58,038 nucleotides of DNA from Comamonadaceae bacterium (GTDB lineage Bacteria > Pseudomonadota > Gammaproteobacteria > Burkholderiales > Burkholderiaceae_C). The DNA is taken from assembly GCA_947447355.1 (NCBI GenBank), contig CANFJF010000015.1, positions 1-58,038 of the forward strand. The letters are read 5' to 3'. The notes under the pieces are model-generated. The model did not search any database. It saw only the letters and a list, made by a program, of their open reading frames with translations, and was not told the origin of the DNA. The stretch's first letter is position 1. Every line of letters starts with the position of its first letter. This document shows positions 18,020 to 26,472 of this stretch, one piece after another. The translations under genes and the position numbers were made by a program.

Positions 18020-18041
18020 TGATGGCTCGATCGAGCCATCA
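18020..18041. repeat. 22-base perfect palindrome without spacer
   Basis: TGATGGCTCGA followed at once by its reverse complement TCGAGCCATCA. It begins 167 bases after dctM. It could be a protein-binding site or part of a transcription end, but there is no adjoining T-run (a short AATTTTT lies ~11 bases further on). Confidence 0.6.
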
Positions 18042-18138
18042 GTCCAAATGAATTTTTAACTGACAGATTCAACCCGCATTGCATTTCTAAACACCACCAA
18101 ATTTGATTGTCTACTTAGAGGTAGCGAATTGAAGACAG

Positions 18139-18170
18139 CTGACGTCCGCTATGTCTCGGGTGCGGACGCT
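18139..18170. repeat. Stem-loop repeat, left copy
   Basis: CGTCCGC (18143-18149) and GCGGACG (18162-18168) form a stem around TATGTCTCGGGT. 26 of 32 aligned bases match a second copy at 49733-49764. The loop sequence ATGTCTCGGG is identical in both. The element is probably a dispersed intergenic repeat of this lineage. Confidence 0.65.
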
Positions 18171-18216
18171 CCTACCGCGTCCAAGAATTTCAGTTATCTG
18201 CTCTGTTACTTCAGGC

Positions 18217-18975
18217 TCAAGCCAAAACGCCACCATCAACAACAATCATCGCGCCAGTAGTGAAAGAACTTGCTGAAGATGCTAGGTAAAGAGCTGTGCC
18301 CGAAATTTCCTCGGGCTGGGCAGGTCGCCGCAATGGTATGAGTTGCACTGCTTCCTGATAGGCTGCCGAGTCCTGCATCAGACTTCGGGACATCTGCGTT
18401 GCGACCAGTCCCGGCAGAATTGCATTGGCACGAATACCGCATGACGCTAACTCCTTGGAGAATGCCTTGGTCATGGAGATCACGGCTGCCTTCGTCATCG
18501 AATAGATTGCTCGATCTAAGCCTGGGCGTTCACCTTCAATCGACGCAATGTTGATGATCGATCCCCCTCTCGGCATGAAAGGAACGACCTTTTGTGTCAG
18601 AAAGAAAACCCCTTTGACGTTCACGTCGAACGTCTTGTCCCACGCAGCCTCCGTTGCTCCAAGAAGAGGGCCGGCGTAAGGGTTGGTGGCGGCGTTGTTC
18701 ACGAGGATATCAATGCGCCCAAACCGCTTTCCAATGTCTTCTACAAGGTCATCAATTTCTTGCAGATTTCCTCCGTGACAGGCTCTGACCTCTACACTGC
18801 AACCGAGAGCCGCGATTCTTGCCGCCGCTTCTTTCAGACCTTCGATCTTTCGACTTGTGAGGACGCAGTGGGCACCTTGCTGTGCGAACGCCGTCGCAAT
18901 TGCCTCGCCGATACCGCGGCTAGCTCCGGTTAGAAGTGCAATTTTCCCATTCAAACTGAAATTAGGAACCTGCAT
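18217..18975 (-). CDS. Short-chain dehydrogenase/reductase (SDR)
   Basis: A 252-residue classical SDR. It has the cofactor motif LLTGASRGIGEAIA, the structural NNAATNPYAG, Ser in NIAS and the catalytic Tyr-Lys in IYSMTKAA. The end reads FTTGAMIVVDGGVLA, as usual for FabG-like members. An AAGGAGA box precedes the start at 18975. It is the last gene of a three-gene minus-strand operon (acyl-CoA dehydrogenase, crotonase, SDR) under a TetR-type operator. Its likely task is oxidation of a hydroxyacyl-CoA or ring alcohol in the pathway. Confidence 0.9.
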   Translation of the reverse strand: MQVPNFSLNGKIALLTGASRGIGEAIATAFAQQGAHCVLTSRKIEGLKEAAARIAALGCSVEVRACHGGNLQEIDDLVEDIGKRFGRIDILVNNAATNPYAGPLLGATEAAWDKTFDVNVKGVFFLTQKVVPFMPRGGSIINIASIEGERPGLDRAIYSMTKAAVISMTKAFSKELASCGIRANAILPGLVATQMSRSLMQDSAAYQEAVQLIPLRRPAQPEEISGTALYLASSASSFTTGAMIVVDGGVLA

Positions 18976-19052
18976 GTTTTTCTCCTTGGTGGCCTGCTCG
19001 ATCAGCGGAGGGCATTCGATCTGAAGCCGGGTTGCACCGAACTGTTCGCCAA

Positions 19053-19868
19053 TTACGCCTTGCGGCCCTCTGCCTTGGCCGCGAGAAAGTTGACCAAGCG
19101 TCGTTTGTGCTCATCTCCATTAAGAAAATACGACTGCATGTAACGCTCGTAGGTCAGGCAGGTTTCGAAGTCGGTGGTCTCCCCTCTGAGCATCACTTGT
19201 TTGGTGGCGGTTAAGGCATGTCGAGGTGCCGACTCGCTTATTTGTTCAGCAAGACGATGAGCCTCCGACAAGAGAGAGTCATCTTTTACAACGTCAAGAA
19301 ATAGCCCTAAGGCCTTGCCCTCGTTCGCATCCACGCGCCCGCCGGTGTACAGAAGTCTGCGAGCCTGGGTCATCCCAATCAAGCGGGGCAGCATATACGC
19401 GCAACCCATATCGGCGGCAGCGGCACCCAACCGGCCGAACGGAAAAAAACAGTAACCGCGTTCAGACGAGACAATCAAGTCGCAGGCTATGGCAAGTGCT
19501 GCACCGCCGCCGACCGCACCACCGTTGAGAGCGCAGATGACTGGCAACTCATAATTTCTAATTCGGCTAACGGCCCGAACAACGTCACGAAAACCGTAGT
19601 ATTGTGCTTCGGGGTCTACGCCATCGGGATTGACGACTTCTCCCATTTTGGCGCCGGCGCAGAACACGCGCCCTGAGCCCGTCAAAACAATCGAGGAGAC
19701 TGACTGGTCATCTTCCAATGCATCAAGTGCGCGTAACAGCTCGGTTCCTAGACGCCAGCTAATTGGATTGCTTTCGCTCCCACGATTCAAAGTGATTGTG
19801 GCCACCGTGTTGGTTCGTGTGACCAAAACCTCAGGGTTAGAAGTGTTGTCAGGGACATTGTTCATCAT
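19053..19868 (-). CDS. Enoyl-CoA hydratase/isomerase (crotonase) family protein
   Basis: A 271-residue crotonase-fold protein. Oxyanion-hole segments are present (SGRVFCAGAKMGE; ALNGGAVGGGAALAIACD). Neither catalytic glutamate of classical enoyl-CoA hydratase is kept: the first position is Ala in GGGAALAI and the second is Phe in CFFPFGRLG. A simple hydratase role is thus doubtful; hydrolase, isomerase or C-C cleaving activity is possible. It lies 12 bases after the acyl-CoA dehydrogenase gene in the operon. Start is at 19868 or the next Met codon (19865). Confidence 0.85.
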   Translation of the reverse strand: MMNNVPDNTSNPEVLVTRTNTVATITLNRGSESNPISWRLGTELLRALDALEDDQSVSSIVLTGSGRVFCAGAKMGEVVNPDGVDPEAQYYGFRDVVRAVSRIRNYELPVICALNGGAVGGGAALAIACDLIVSSERGYCFFPFGRLGAAAADMGCAYMLPRLIGMTQARRLLYTGGRVDANEGKALGLFLDVVKDDSLLSEAHRLAEQISESAPRHALTATKQVMLRGETTDFETCLTYERYMQSYFLNGDEHKRRLVNFLAAKAEGRKA

Positions 19869-19880
19869 GAGTACTCCGAT

Positions 19881-21032
19881 TTAAAATGGGATTTCGTCCC
19901 AGCGTTTACTGACTTCCTCAAGCATCACTTCGGTGGCTCCGCCACCAATTGAATACAGGCGTGCGTCCCGGAACATGCGCTCAATAGTGGTTCCATTCAG
20001 GAATCCGGCCCCGCCGTGACACTGGAGGCAGCTGTACATGGTCTCGTTAACGAGTTCGCCGCAGTAGGCTTTTGCCATTGAGACTTCTAGAATCGCTTTG
20101 TGGCCTTTTGCGATCAGCGTTGCAGCGTGCTGGACCATCCTTCGGCCGGCTTCGGCCTTGGCGAGCAGCATCGAAATTTTCTGGCGCAAGACTTGGTGCT
20201 GAACCAATGGAACGCCGAATGCTTTGCGATCGCGCACATACTGAATAGTGAACCCAAGAGCAGTGAAACACTCCGCGACATTGAGCGTACAGAGCACCAG
20301 TCGCTCAGTCTGGAAATTTTCCATCACAGAATAAAATCCACGATGCTCCTCGCCCAGCAAATTGGCGTCTGGCACGAAACAGTCGTCAAAAATAAGCTCG
20401 GCTGTGTCACTGGCGCGGAATCCAAGTTTGTCCAGCTTGCGACTCACTTTGAAGCCTGGTGTATTTTTCTCGACGATGAACATGCTGATGCCCTTTGCGC
20501 CCTTGCCCTCGGGGTCGGTGCGGGCGGCAACAAAACAGATGTCAGCGTTGACTCCGTTCGAGATCCAAAATTTTGTACCGTTTAGCAGCCAGCCACCTTC
20601 TGTTCGGGTTGCCTTGGTTCTCATCGCGCCAACGTCCGATCCAGCGTCAACCTCGCTCACCGCAATCGCAGTGAGAATGTCGCCACTAATGATGCCGGGC
20701 ATAAAACGCGCAAGCTGCTCCTCATTGCCTGCATTCATCAGGTGAGGGGCCGCCATCAGCGTGTGAACAGTCGCGACGCCAACAACGCCGGCATAGGTGC
20801 TTCGGCCCAACTCTTCGGCTAAAACCATCCAGCCTATGAAATCCATTCCGCTGCCACCATAGGCCTCTGGAAAGCCAATCCCCAGAAAACCGAGGTCTCC
20901 CATACGTTTGATGAATTCTCTGGGGACGTTGCCATCACGCTCCCATTTTTCTCCGTTAGGAATGATCTCAGTCTCGACAAAGCGTCGAACCTGACGCCTG
21001 AGTTGTTCGTGCTCTTCCGAATAAATCGCCAT
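19881..21032 (-). CDS. Acyl-CoA dehydrogenase (isovaleryl/long-chain type)
   Basis: A 383-residue flavoprotein that makes a double bond in an acyl-CoA. Visible signatures are AVSEVDAGSDVGAMRTKA, GTKFWISNG and QCHGGAGFLNGTTIERMFRD. The likely catalytic Glu is on helix G in NFQTERLVL, as in isovaleryl-CoA and long-chain dehydrogenases, because the C-terminal 'YEGT' position reads IGGGATEVM. The start at 21032 (MAIYSEEHEQL) is chosen because the longer frame would run through the operator. It heads the operon with the crotonase and SDR genes. Confidence 0.9.
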   Translation of the reverse strand: MAIYSEEHEQLRRQVRRFVETEIIPNGEKWERDGNVPREFIKRMGDLGFLGIGFPEAYGGSGMDFIGWMVLAEELGRSTYAGVVGVATVHTLMAAPHLMNAGNEEQLARFMPGIISGDILTAIAVSEVDAGSDVGAMRTKATRTEGGWLLNGTKFWISNGVNADICFVAARTDPEGKGAKGISMFIVEKNTPGFKVSRKLDKLGFRASDTAELIFDDCFVPDANLLGEEHRGFYSVMENFQTERLVLCTLNVAECFTALGFTIQYVRDRKAFGVPLVQHQVLRQKISMLLAKAEAGRRMVQHAATLIAKGHKAILEVSMAKAYCGELVNETMYSCLQCHGGAGFLNGTTIERMFRDARLYSIGGGATEVMLEEVSKRWDEIPF

Positions 21033-21055
21033 CTCATGCCTTTGTTTGTTTTTAG

Positions 21056-21069
21056 ACCGACGCGTCGGT
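21056..21069. promoter_or_regulatory. TetR-type operator 1 (acyl-CoA dehydrogenase operon)
   Basis: ACCGACGCGTCGGT, a perfect 14-base palindrome, 24 bases upstream of the dehydrogenase start. Left flank TTTAG and right flank TCTATA fit the extended form seen at the other sites (TAATAG-ACCG...). Confidence 0.8.
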
Positions 21070-21269
21070 TCTATAACAGTGTAAGGCCTTTTTTGCCCTG
21101 CTGTCAATCGTGTCCCCCGCACTTCTTGTACTCCGAGGGTGACTGATCGGGTCTAACCAAGGCCTCATGAACTAATGCTTGAGACGCATTTCGCTCTTAG
21201 GCCAGTAGTTTGAAATACGGAAATGGGGGTTGACCCTAATGACCAAGCTTAGCGATGCATATAACATGT

Positions 21270-21282
21270 CCAACGCGTCGGT
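21270..21282. promoter_or_regulatory. TetR-type operator 2 (ABC transporter operon)
   Basis: CCAACGCGTCGGT; read on the other strand this is ACCGACGCGTTGG followed by A, one base short of the ACCGACGCGTTGGT form at 34559. It is flanked by TTATTAAT, like other copies. It lies 78 bases upstream of the ATPase gene start. Confidence 0.7.
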
Positions 21283-21359
21283 TTATTAATTACATCCTCA
21301 GCATTGAGGCGGCCCCATCATTCAGATGAAACATCGCACAGGATTCTTCTTAAATACCT

Positions 21360-22163
21360 ATGGACTCAAACCATCCGTCATCCGATAGTCAGGGCCTCAT
21401 CGTCACAGGGGTGTCGAAAAGGTTTGGAGGCGTGCTTGCCACGTCAGATGTTTCCGTATCGTTTGGCGTTGGTGAAATTTCTTCGATCATTGGACCCAAC
21501 GGTGCCGGCAAAACGTCTCTGCTGAACATCATCAGCGGTTTCTATACGCCCGACGCCGGTCGAATATCAATCGACGGGCTAGACATCACGGCAATGCGGC
21601 CATCGCAAATCGCATCACTTGGCATAGCGCGGACTTTTCAGAATATTGCGTTGTTTACCGGTCTAACAGTGCTTGAGAACGTGATGCTAGGACGTCACGT
21701 ACACATGTCTTGCGGATTGTTAGCCAATACTTTCTTTTGGGGCGCGGCGCGCAAAGAGGAGGTGCGCCATCGTGCGCGCGCTGAGGAGATCATGAGTTTT
21801 CTTGGCATAACTCACCTGCGGGACAAGATGACCGGCGAGCTTGCCTATGGATTTCGCAAGCGCGTTGAACTGGCTCGTGCGATGGCACTGGAGCCGCGCA
21901 TCCTGCTGCTTGATGAGCCGATGGGGGGTATGAACCAAGAAGAGAAAGCGGAAATGGCTGGATTCATCCGCGAAGTCAACCTCAAGCGTGGAACAACCAT
22001 CGTACTGATTGAGCACGACATGGGGGTCGTGATGGAGCTCTCGCAGCGCGTCATCGTGATTGAACGCGGCATGAAGATCGCGGAAGGTGCGCCAGCTGAA
22101 GTCCAAGTAAATCCAGCAGTGATCCAAGCTTATTTAGGAACCCGAAAGGAGCGTCAGGTATGA
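21360..22163 (+). CDS. Branched-chain amino acid-type ABC transporter ATPase (LivG-like)
   Basis: A 267-residue ATPase. Walker A is GPNGAGKTSL, the signature region is ELAYGFRKRVELARAMALEP, Walker B is ILLLDEPMGGM and the switch histidine lies in IVLIEHDMGVV. The GYFRK-type replacement of LSGGQ (AYGFRKRVE) is common in LivG proteins. It is the first gene of the import operon (G-H-M-K-F then a CoA ligase). No strong ribosome-binding site is seen at the ATG at 21360. Confidence 0.9.
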   Translation: MDSNHPSSDSQGLIVTGVSKRFGGVLATSDVSVSFGVGEISSIIGPNGAGKTSLLNIISGFYTPDAGRISIDGLDITAMRPSQIASLGIARTFQNIALFTGLTVLENVMLGRHVHMSCGLLANTFFWGAARKEEVRHRARAEEIMSFLGITHLRDKMTGELAYGFRKRVELARAMALEPRILLLDEPMGGMNQEEKAEMAGFIREVNLKRGTTIVLIEHDMGVVMELSQRVIVIERGMKIAEGAPAEVQVNPAVIQAYLGTRKERQV

Positions 22164-22218
22164 ATGTATCGACATGGGCACCGGAGCCCTTTCCTTTGTG
22201 CAACTTACGAGGTTGGAA

Positions 22219-23112
22219 ATGATTGCTGATCTGAGCTTTTTTATGCTGCTGCTGACTGACGGCGTGCTGGTTGGCTTGATGTACTCGCTGATCGCGATGG
22301 GGTTTGTTCTTGTTTACAAGGCAACCGATGCATTGAATTTTGCACAGGGTGAGTTCGTTATGTTGGCGGGAATCGTTGCAGGTGCAGTTTCTGCATGGGC
22401 TGCAAATTTTTGGGTTGCAGCGGGCGTAACAATTGTGGTGATGGTCGTTTTCAGCTTTGCATTGGAAAAAGTTGTGCTCCGCCCATTGGTTGGACGACCT
22501 GTGATTGCCGTCGTGATGGCGACGATCGGGTTGGCTGCCATCATCCGTGGCATCGGTCCGTTAGTCTTTGGTGCGGGCATCCGCACCATTCCCCTGCCAT
22601 TCGCTGACAACCCAATTTTTTGGGGGCCGTTGATGATTCCGCCTGTGCAGTTAGCAGGGGCTGCGGTTAGCTTGATTTTTGTAGTGGCTTTCACATGGCT
22701 TTTCTCTCGGACAAGGGTCGGAATTGCTTTGCGCGCAGTCGCAGACTCGCAAATGGTTGCCATGGGCATGGGAATCAATGTGCCCCTCTACTTTGCATAC
22801 GCCTGGGCGCTTGCGGGCATCGTCTCCGCGGTCGGTGGGGTGTTCTGGGGTAGCTTGCTTGGCGTAGACAGTCAGTTGGCATTGATTGGATTGAAGGTTT
22901 TCCCCATTGTGATTCTCGGTGGCTTGGACTCTATAGCCGGTGCAGTTGTTGCCGGTGTGTTAGTCGGCGTTATCGAAAACTTGACTGCTGGCTATCTGGA
23001 TCCGTATGTGGGCGGCGGTACAAAAGATCTAGTGCCCTATGTGATCATGCTCATCGTGTTGATGGTCCGGCCGCACGGTCTGTTCGGCAAAAAGACGATT
23101 GACCGAATTTGA
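22219..23112 (+). CDS. ABC transporter permease (LivH-like)
   Basis: A ~297-residue inner-membrane permease with about eight hydrophobic segments. Family marks are ALNFAQGEFVMLAG, LRAVADSQMVAMGMGIN and LGGLDSIAGAVVAGVLVG. The ATG at 22219 has a GAGG box 8 bases upstream; an in-frame ATG at 22174 would add 15 residues and has none. Together with LivM it forms the membrane channel of the importer. Confidence 0.88.
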   Translation: MIADLSFFMLLLTDGVLVGLMYSLIAMGFVLVYKATDALNFAQGEFVMLAGIVAGAVSAWAANFWVAAGVTIVVMVVFSFALEKVVLRPLVGRPVIAVVMATIGLAAIIRGIGPLVFGAGIRTIPLPFADNPIFWGPLMIPPVQLAGAAVSLIFVVAFTWLFSRTRVGIALRAVADSQMVAMGMGINVPLYFAYAWALAGIVSAVGGVFWGSLLGVDSQLALIGLKVFPIVILGGLDSIAGAVVAGVLVGVIENLTAGYLDPYVGGGTKDLVPYVIMLIVLMVRPHGLFGKKTIDRI

Positions 23113-23178
23113 TGTTCATTTGACAAGCTTGAAAACTGATGCGGCAGACGATTAACTTTTAAACATCGATAGACACAT

Positions 23179-24246
23179 ATGCATCCCAACACCTTTGGCC
23201 CGCAATCAGTCATGCCCCCCGTGGACATGTCACTGTGCCCGACGCCTGCTTCACGCCTCACCATAGCCGTGTTAGCCGTCGTTTTCATTGCCGTGGTGCC
23301 GATGGTGGGTCACGAATATTATTTGTCCATCTTCAACCTGATCTTCATCGCGATCATCGGCGCTATTGGATTAAATATTCTTGTGGGTAGCACGGGTCAA
23401 ATTTCTATTGGTCATGGTGCATTCATGTCGGTCGGTGCCTACATGGGGGCCAATCTGATTGTTCGGATGGATGCTCCGTTCTGGCTTGCAATACCCGCCG
23501 GGGGGTTGATGGCCGCATTCATCGGGGTAGTTGTTGGAATTCCTTCACTGAGGATTCGCGGCATCTACTTGGTCGTGACCACCTTGGCTGCGCAGCTGAT
23601 CATCGAGTGGTTGATCAACCATGTTCCAGCCATCTCTGGAGGAGTGGCGACCTCCATCAATGTACCAAGACCGAGCATTTTTGGAGTTCCGCTGAAGACG
23701 CAGCAGAACTTCTATTTCCTTTTGGTGCCGTTCGTGATCGTTGCGATTGTTGCGGCGATGAACTTAAAGCGGAGCCGCATCGGTCGCGCCTTTATCGCCA
23801 TTCGCGATCAAGACATAGCCGCCGAGATCATGGGAATCGACATCGCTCGCTACAAATTAATTGCGTTCGTCATTTCGTCGTTCTATGCGGGTGTGGCCGG
23901 AGTGCTCTACACGTACTACCTGGGTGTCGCGAACTACGAGCAGTTCCAGATTAACGTTTCTATCGACTACTTAGCCATGATCATCATCGGTGGCCTGGGA
24001 TCGGTTCGCGGAGCGATCCTAGGGGCTATTTTTGTGACCTTATTGCCAATTGCAAGTCGTTGGGGTCTCGAAGCATTTGGGGCCGTATTCGCTGGGGCAG
24101 GTGACTTGGCTTCCTATATTCCCCATCTAAGAATGATCGTTTTTGGCGTACTGATTATCGTGTTCATCGTATGGGAACCCGATGGTCTTAACAAGATCTG
24201 GCTGAAAGCGCAGAGCCGCTGTCGACTGCTCACGCGGACTGCATGA
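23179..24246 (+). CDS. ABC transporter permease (LivM-like)
   Basis: A 355-residue permease. It shows LNILVGSTGQISIGHGAFMSVGAY, quoted here as its core GQISIGHGAFMSVGAY, plus FIAIRDQDIAAEIMGID and IGGLGSVRGAILG, typical of LivM. The N-terminal ~30 residues before the first helix are poorly conserved, so the start at 23179 may be up to 16 codons too long. It follows LivH by 66 bases. Confidence 0.88.
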   Translation: MHPNTFGPQSVMPPVDMSLCPTPASRLTIAVLAVVFIAVVPMVGHEYYLSIFNLIFIAIIGAIGLNILVGSTGQISIGHGAFMSVGAYMGANLIVRMDAPFWLAIPAGGLMAAFIGVVVGIPSLRIRGIYLVVTTLAAQLIIEWLINHVPAISGGVATSINVPRPSIFGVPLKTQQNFYFLLVPFVIVAIVAAMNLKRSRIGRAFIAIRDQDIAAEIMGIDIARYKLIAFVISSFYAGVAGVLYTYYLGVANYEQFQINVSIDYLAMIIIGGLGSVRGAILGAIFVTLLPIASRWGLEAFGAVFAGAGDLASYIPHLRMIVFGVLIIVFIVWEPDGLNKIWLKAQSRCRLLTRTA

Positions 24247-24310
24247 TGCCCAACATAATTTTTTACCACCCAAGAGCTGAAGAGTTCTGCAACCACTGAA
24301 GGAGATACAG

Positions 24311-25561
24311 ATGAAAAGACTTTGGATCAAAGGCGCACTGGCACTCAGTGCCGCGCTCGGAATGGGCCTGTACGCACCACAGAGCATGGCACAGGGAAGC
24401 GACATCGTGTTGGGGGTTCTGTGCGACCGAACAGGTCCCACCCAATCTTCTGGGGTCATTATGTGTTCTGCGATTCAGGACTACATCAAGCTGGTGAATC
24501 TGAGGGGAGGTGTCGAAGGTCGGAAGGTTCGCCCACTTGAGATCGACACGGAATACAAGGTACCGCAAGGCGTTGAGGCCTACGAGCGCTTCAAGAAAGA
24601 AGGCGCTGTGTCCGTCTTGCTTTACGGAACACCTCATGTGCAGTCGTTGCAACAACGAATGGTTGAGGACAAGATGCCTGGCACCTCGCCTGGCTTCGGT
24701 ACTGCGAATGCAGCTGATGGCGTCAAGTATCCCTATTTATTTCCGATTGCGGCTACCTTCTATTCGCAAGGCGCGGCCGCTGTCAAATTTGCAGGCGACA
24801 AGATTGGCGGATTGAAAGGTAAGAAGATCGCGTTCTTGTACGTGGATAACCCGACTGGCCGGGAGCCATTGCCGGTACTCGAAGCTTTGGCAAAACGCGA
24901 AGGGTTTGAATTAAAAACCTTTTCTGTTCCACCTCCTGGCATTGAAATGGCCGCGCAGGTCATCGATATCAGCCAGCGCTTCAAGCCTGATTTTCTGATT
25001 TCAAATCTATTTGGTCGTGCACCCTCGGTTGGGATCAAGGCCCTCAAACGGGTCGGCTTTCCGATGGACAAGGTCGTCTCACTCGCATGGGGGGCTGCCG
25101 AGTCTGACATCGAAGCTGCCGGTGGTGGTGATGTCGCCGACGGCTACTATGGCTTGCAGTTTGCCGGGGTCGGTGACAACTACCAAGTCGTCAAGGATAT
25201 CCAGGCCATGTACAAATCTGAAGGCAAGCCATTGCCCAAGGTCATGGAGTCAACCGTGTATTACAACCGGGCTTTGTTCCATGCCGCCATACAGATCGAA
25301 GCTCTGCGGTTGGCACTTAAAAAGTCCAAGGGCGGCAAAGTCACTGGCGCCGATATCAAGGCGGGCTTTGAGAGCATTTCAAAAGACTCGCTAGCAAGTC
25401 TGGGTGATCTGGTGCCACCGTTGCAAATCACCCCTGCCGACCATGAGGGCGGCGGTTGGATTCAGGTATTCCAAGTGCAGAAAGGTAAGTTCACAAAAGT
25501 CACGGATTGGTTCAATGCCTATCCTGATGTCAAAGCTGAAGTGATAAAGCAGAGCAACTAA
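24311..25561 (+). CDS. ABC transporter substrate-binding protein (LivK-like)
   Basis: A 416-residue periplasmic protein with a Sec signal (residues 1-32; cleavage after SMA) and a leucine-binding fold (IVLGVLCDRTGPTQSSG). An AAGGAGAT box lies 6 bases before the ATG. It is larger and different in sequence from the orphan binding protein at 4.1 kb. With the surrounding CoA genes the ligand is more likely a carboxylic acid than an amino acid. Confidence 0.9.
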   Translation: MKRLWIKGALALSAALGMGLYAPQSMAQGSDIVLGVLCDRTGPTQSSGVIMCSAIQDYIKLVNLRGGVEGRKVRPLEIDTEYKVPQGVEAYERFKKEGAVSVLLYGTPHVQSLQQRMVEDKMPGTSPGFGTANAADGVKYPYLFPIAATFYSQGAAAVKFAGDKIGGLKGKKIAFLYVDNPTGREPLPVLEALAKREGFELKTFSVPPPGIEMAAQVIDISQRFKPDFLISNLFGRAPSVGIKALKRVGFPMDKVVSLAWGAAESDIEAAGGGDVADGYYGLQFAGVGDNYQVVKDIQAMYKSEGKPLPKVMESTVYYNRALFHAAIQIEALRLALKKSKGGKVTGADIKAGFESISKDSLASLGDLVPPLQITPADHEGGGWIQVFQVQKGKFTKVTDWFNAYPDVKAEVIKQSN

Positions 25562-25639
25562 TCAGACGATTGGCCATTGCCAACCATGCGGGTGGGCGGG
25601 GTTTGCCCTCGTTCATCCGCCTCCGCAACAGGTATAAGA

Positions 25640-26368
25640 ATGCTAGTTTTAAACGATGTTGAAGTTGTCTACGACGGGGTCATCCTCGTTCTCAAGGGAA
25701 TCTCCCTGACGGCCAGACCAGGGAAGATCACAACACTGCTGGGCGCCAATGGTGCGGGGAAATCCACCACCCTCAAGGCCATATCTGGGCTTCTAACATC
25801 CGAACGTGGTGAGTTGTTAAGAGGGTCGATCCATTTCGATGGTGTTGACATTACAAAATGCAAACCGTTTGAGATTGTAAAAAAAGGCATTGTTCAGGTG
25901 TTCGAGGGCCGACGCGTGTTTCAAAGCCTGACGGTGGAAGAAAACCTGATCGTCGGTGGCCATGTGGTCAAGAGTAAAGCTCAACTGCGCGAGACATTGG
26001 AGGAAATCTATGAATTTTTCCCTCGCCTCAAAGAACGTCGCATGCAGCTGTCAGGATATTTGTCAGGTGGGGAGCAGCAGATGCTGGCGATTGGGCGTGC
26101 ATTGATGAGTAAGCCTAAAGCCATTCTGCTGGACGAACCCTCATTGGGTTTGGCCCCCATGATTGTTGATGATATTTTCGAAAAAGTACGAAAACTGACC
26201 GAATCGAGTCAGCTGACCGTCTTGTTGGTCGAGCAAAACGCAGAGCTTGCGCTGGAGTATTCCAGCTACGGCTACTGCCTTGAAAACGGGCGCATCGCTC
26301 TGGAGGGCGAGGCTTCCAGTTTGCGTGACAACGACAAGGTCAAGCAACTTTATCTAGGTATTCACTAA
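25640..26368 (+). CDS. ABC transporter ATPase (LivF-like)
   Basis: A 242-residue ATPase: Walker A LLGANGAGKSTTLKA, signature YLSGGEQQMLAIGRAL, Walker B AILLDEPSLGLAP, switch His replaced by Gln in LLVEQNAELAL as usual in LivF. The start at 25640 (MLVLNDVEVV) is preferred; the frame stretches to 25577 but that part has no similarity. It completes the Liv importer. Confidence 0.9.
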   Translation: MLVLNDVEVVYDGVILVLKGISLTARPGKITTLLGANGAGKSTTLKAISGLLTSERGELLRGSIHFDGVDITKCKPFEIVKKGIVQVFEGRRVFQSLTVEENLIVGGHVVKSKAQLRETLEEIYEFFPRLKERRMQLSGYLSGGEQQMLAIGRALMSKPKAILLDEPSLGLAPMIVDDIFEKVRKLTESSQLTVLLVEQNAELALEYSSYGYCLENGRIALEGEASSLRDNDKVKQLYLGIH

Positions 26369-26472
26369 AGCGCGAAAGCGCGGCGTCCAGCCCAAGTGCA
26401 TTTGCCAGAAATCCAATCCGTTTCTTTCTTCCAAAAGAACTGATTGACTTACCACACCGGAAAATTAAAACC

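Larger units (their letters stand above)
17854..18216. other. 363-base gap at the left edge of the catabolic island
   Basis: No gene is seen. The gap holds a 12-base palindrome TCACGCGCGTGA at 17873-17884, a 22-base perfect palindrome at 18020-18041 and a stem-loop repeat at 18139-18170 that recurs at the right edge of the island. Base composition is visibly more AT-rich than the TRAP operon. Confidence 0.7.
21033..21359. other. Divergent promoter region (327 bases) with two TetR-type operators
   Basis: Between the acyl-CoA dehydrogenase operon (minus) and the ABC transporter operon (plus). It contains one perfect operator at 21056-21069 and one near copy at 21270-21282, one for each direction. 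Nothing coding is seen. Confidence 0.7.
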
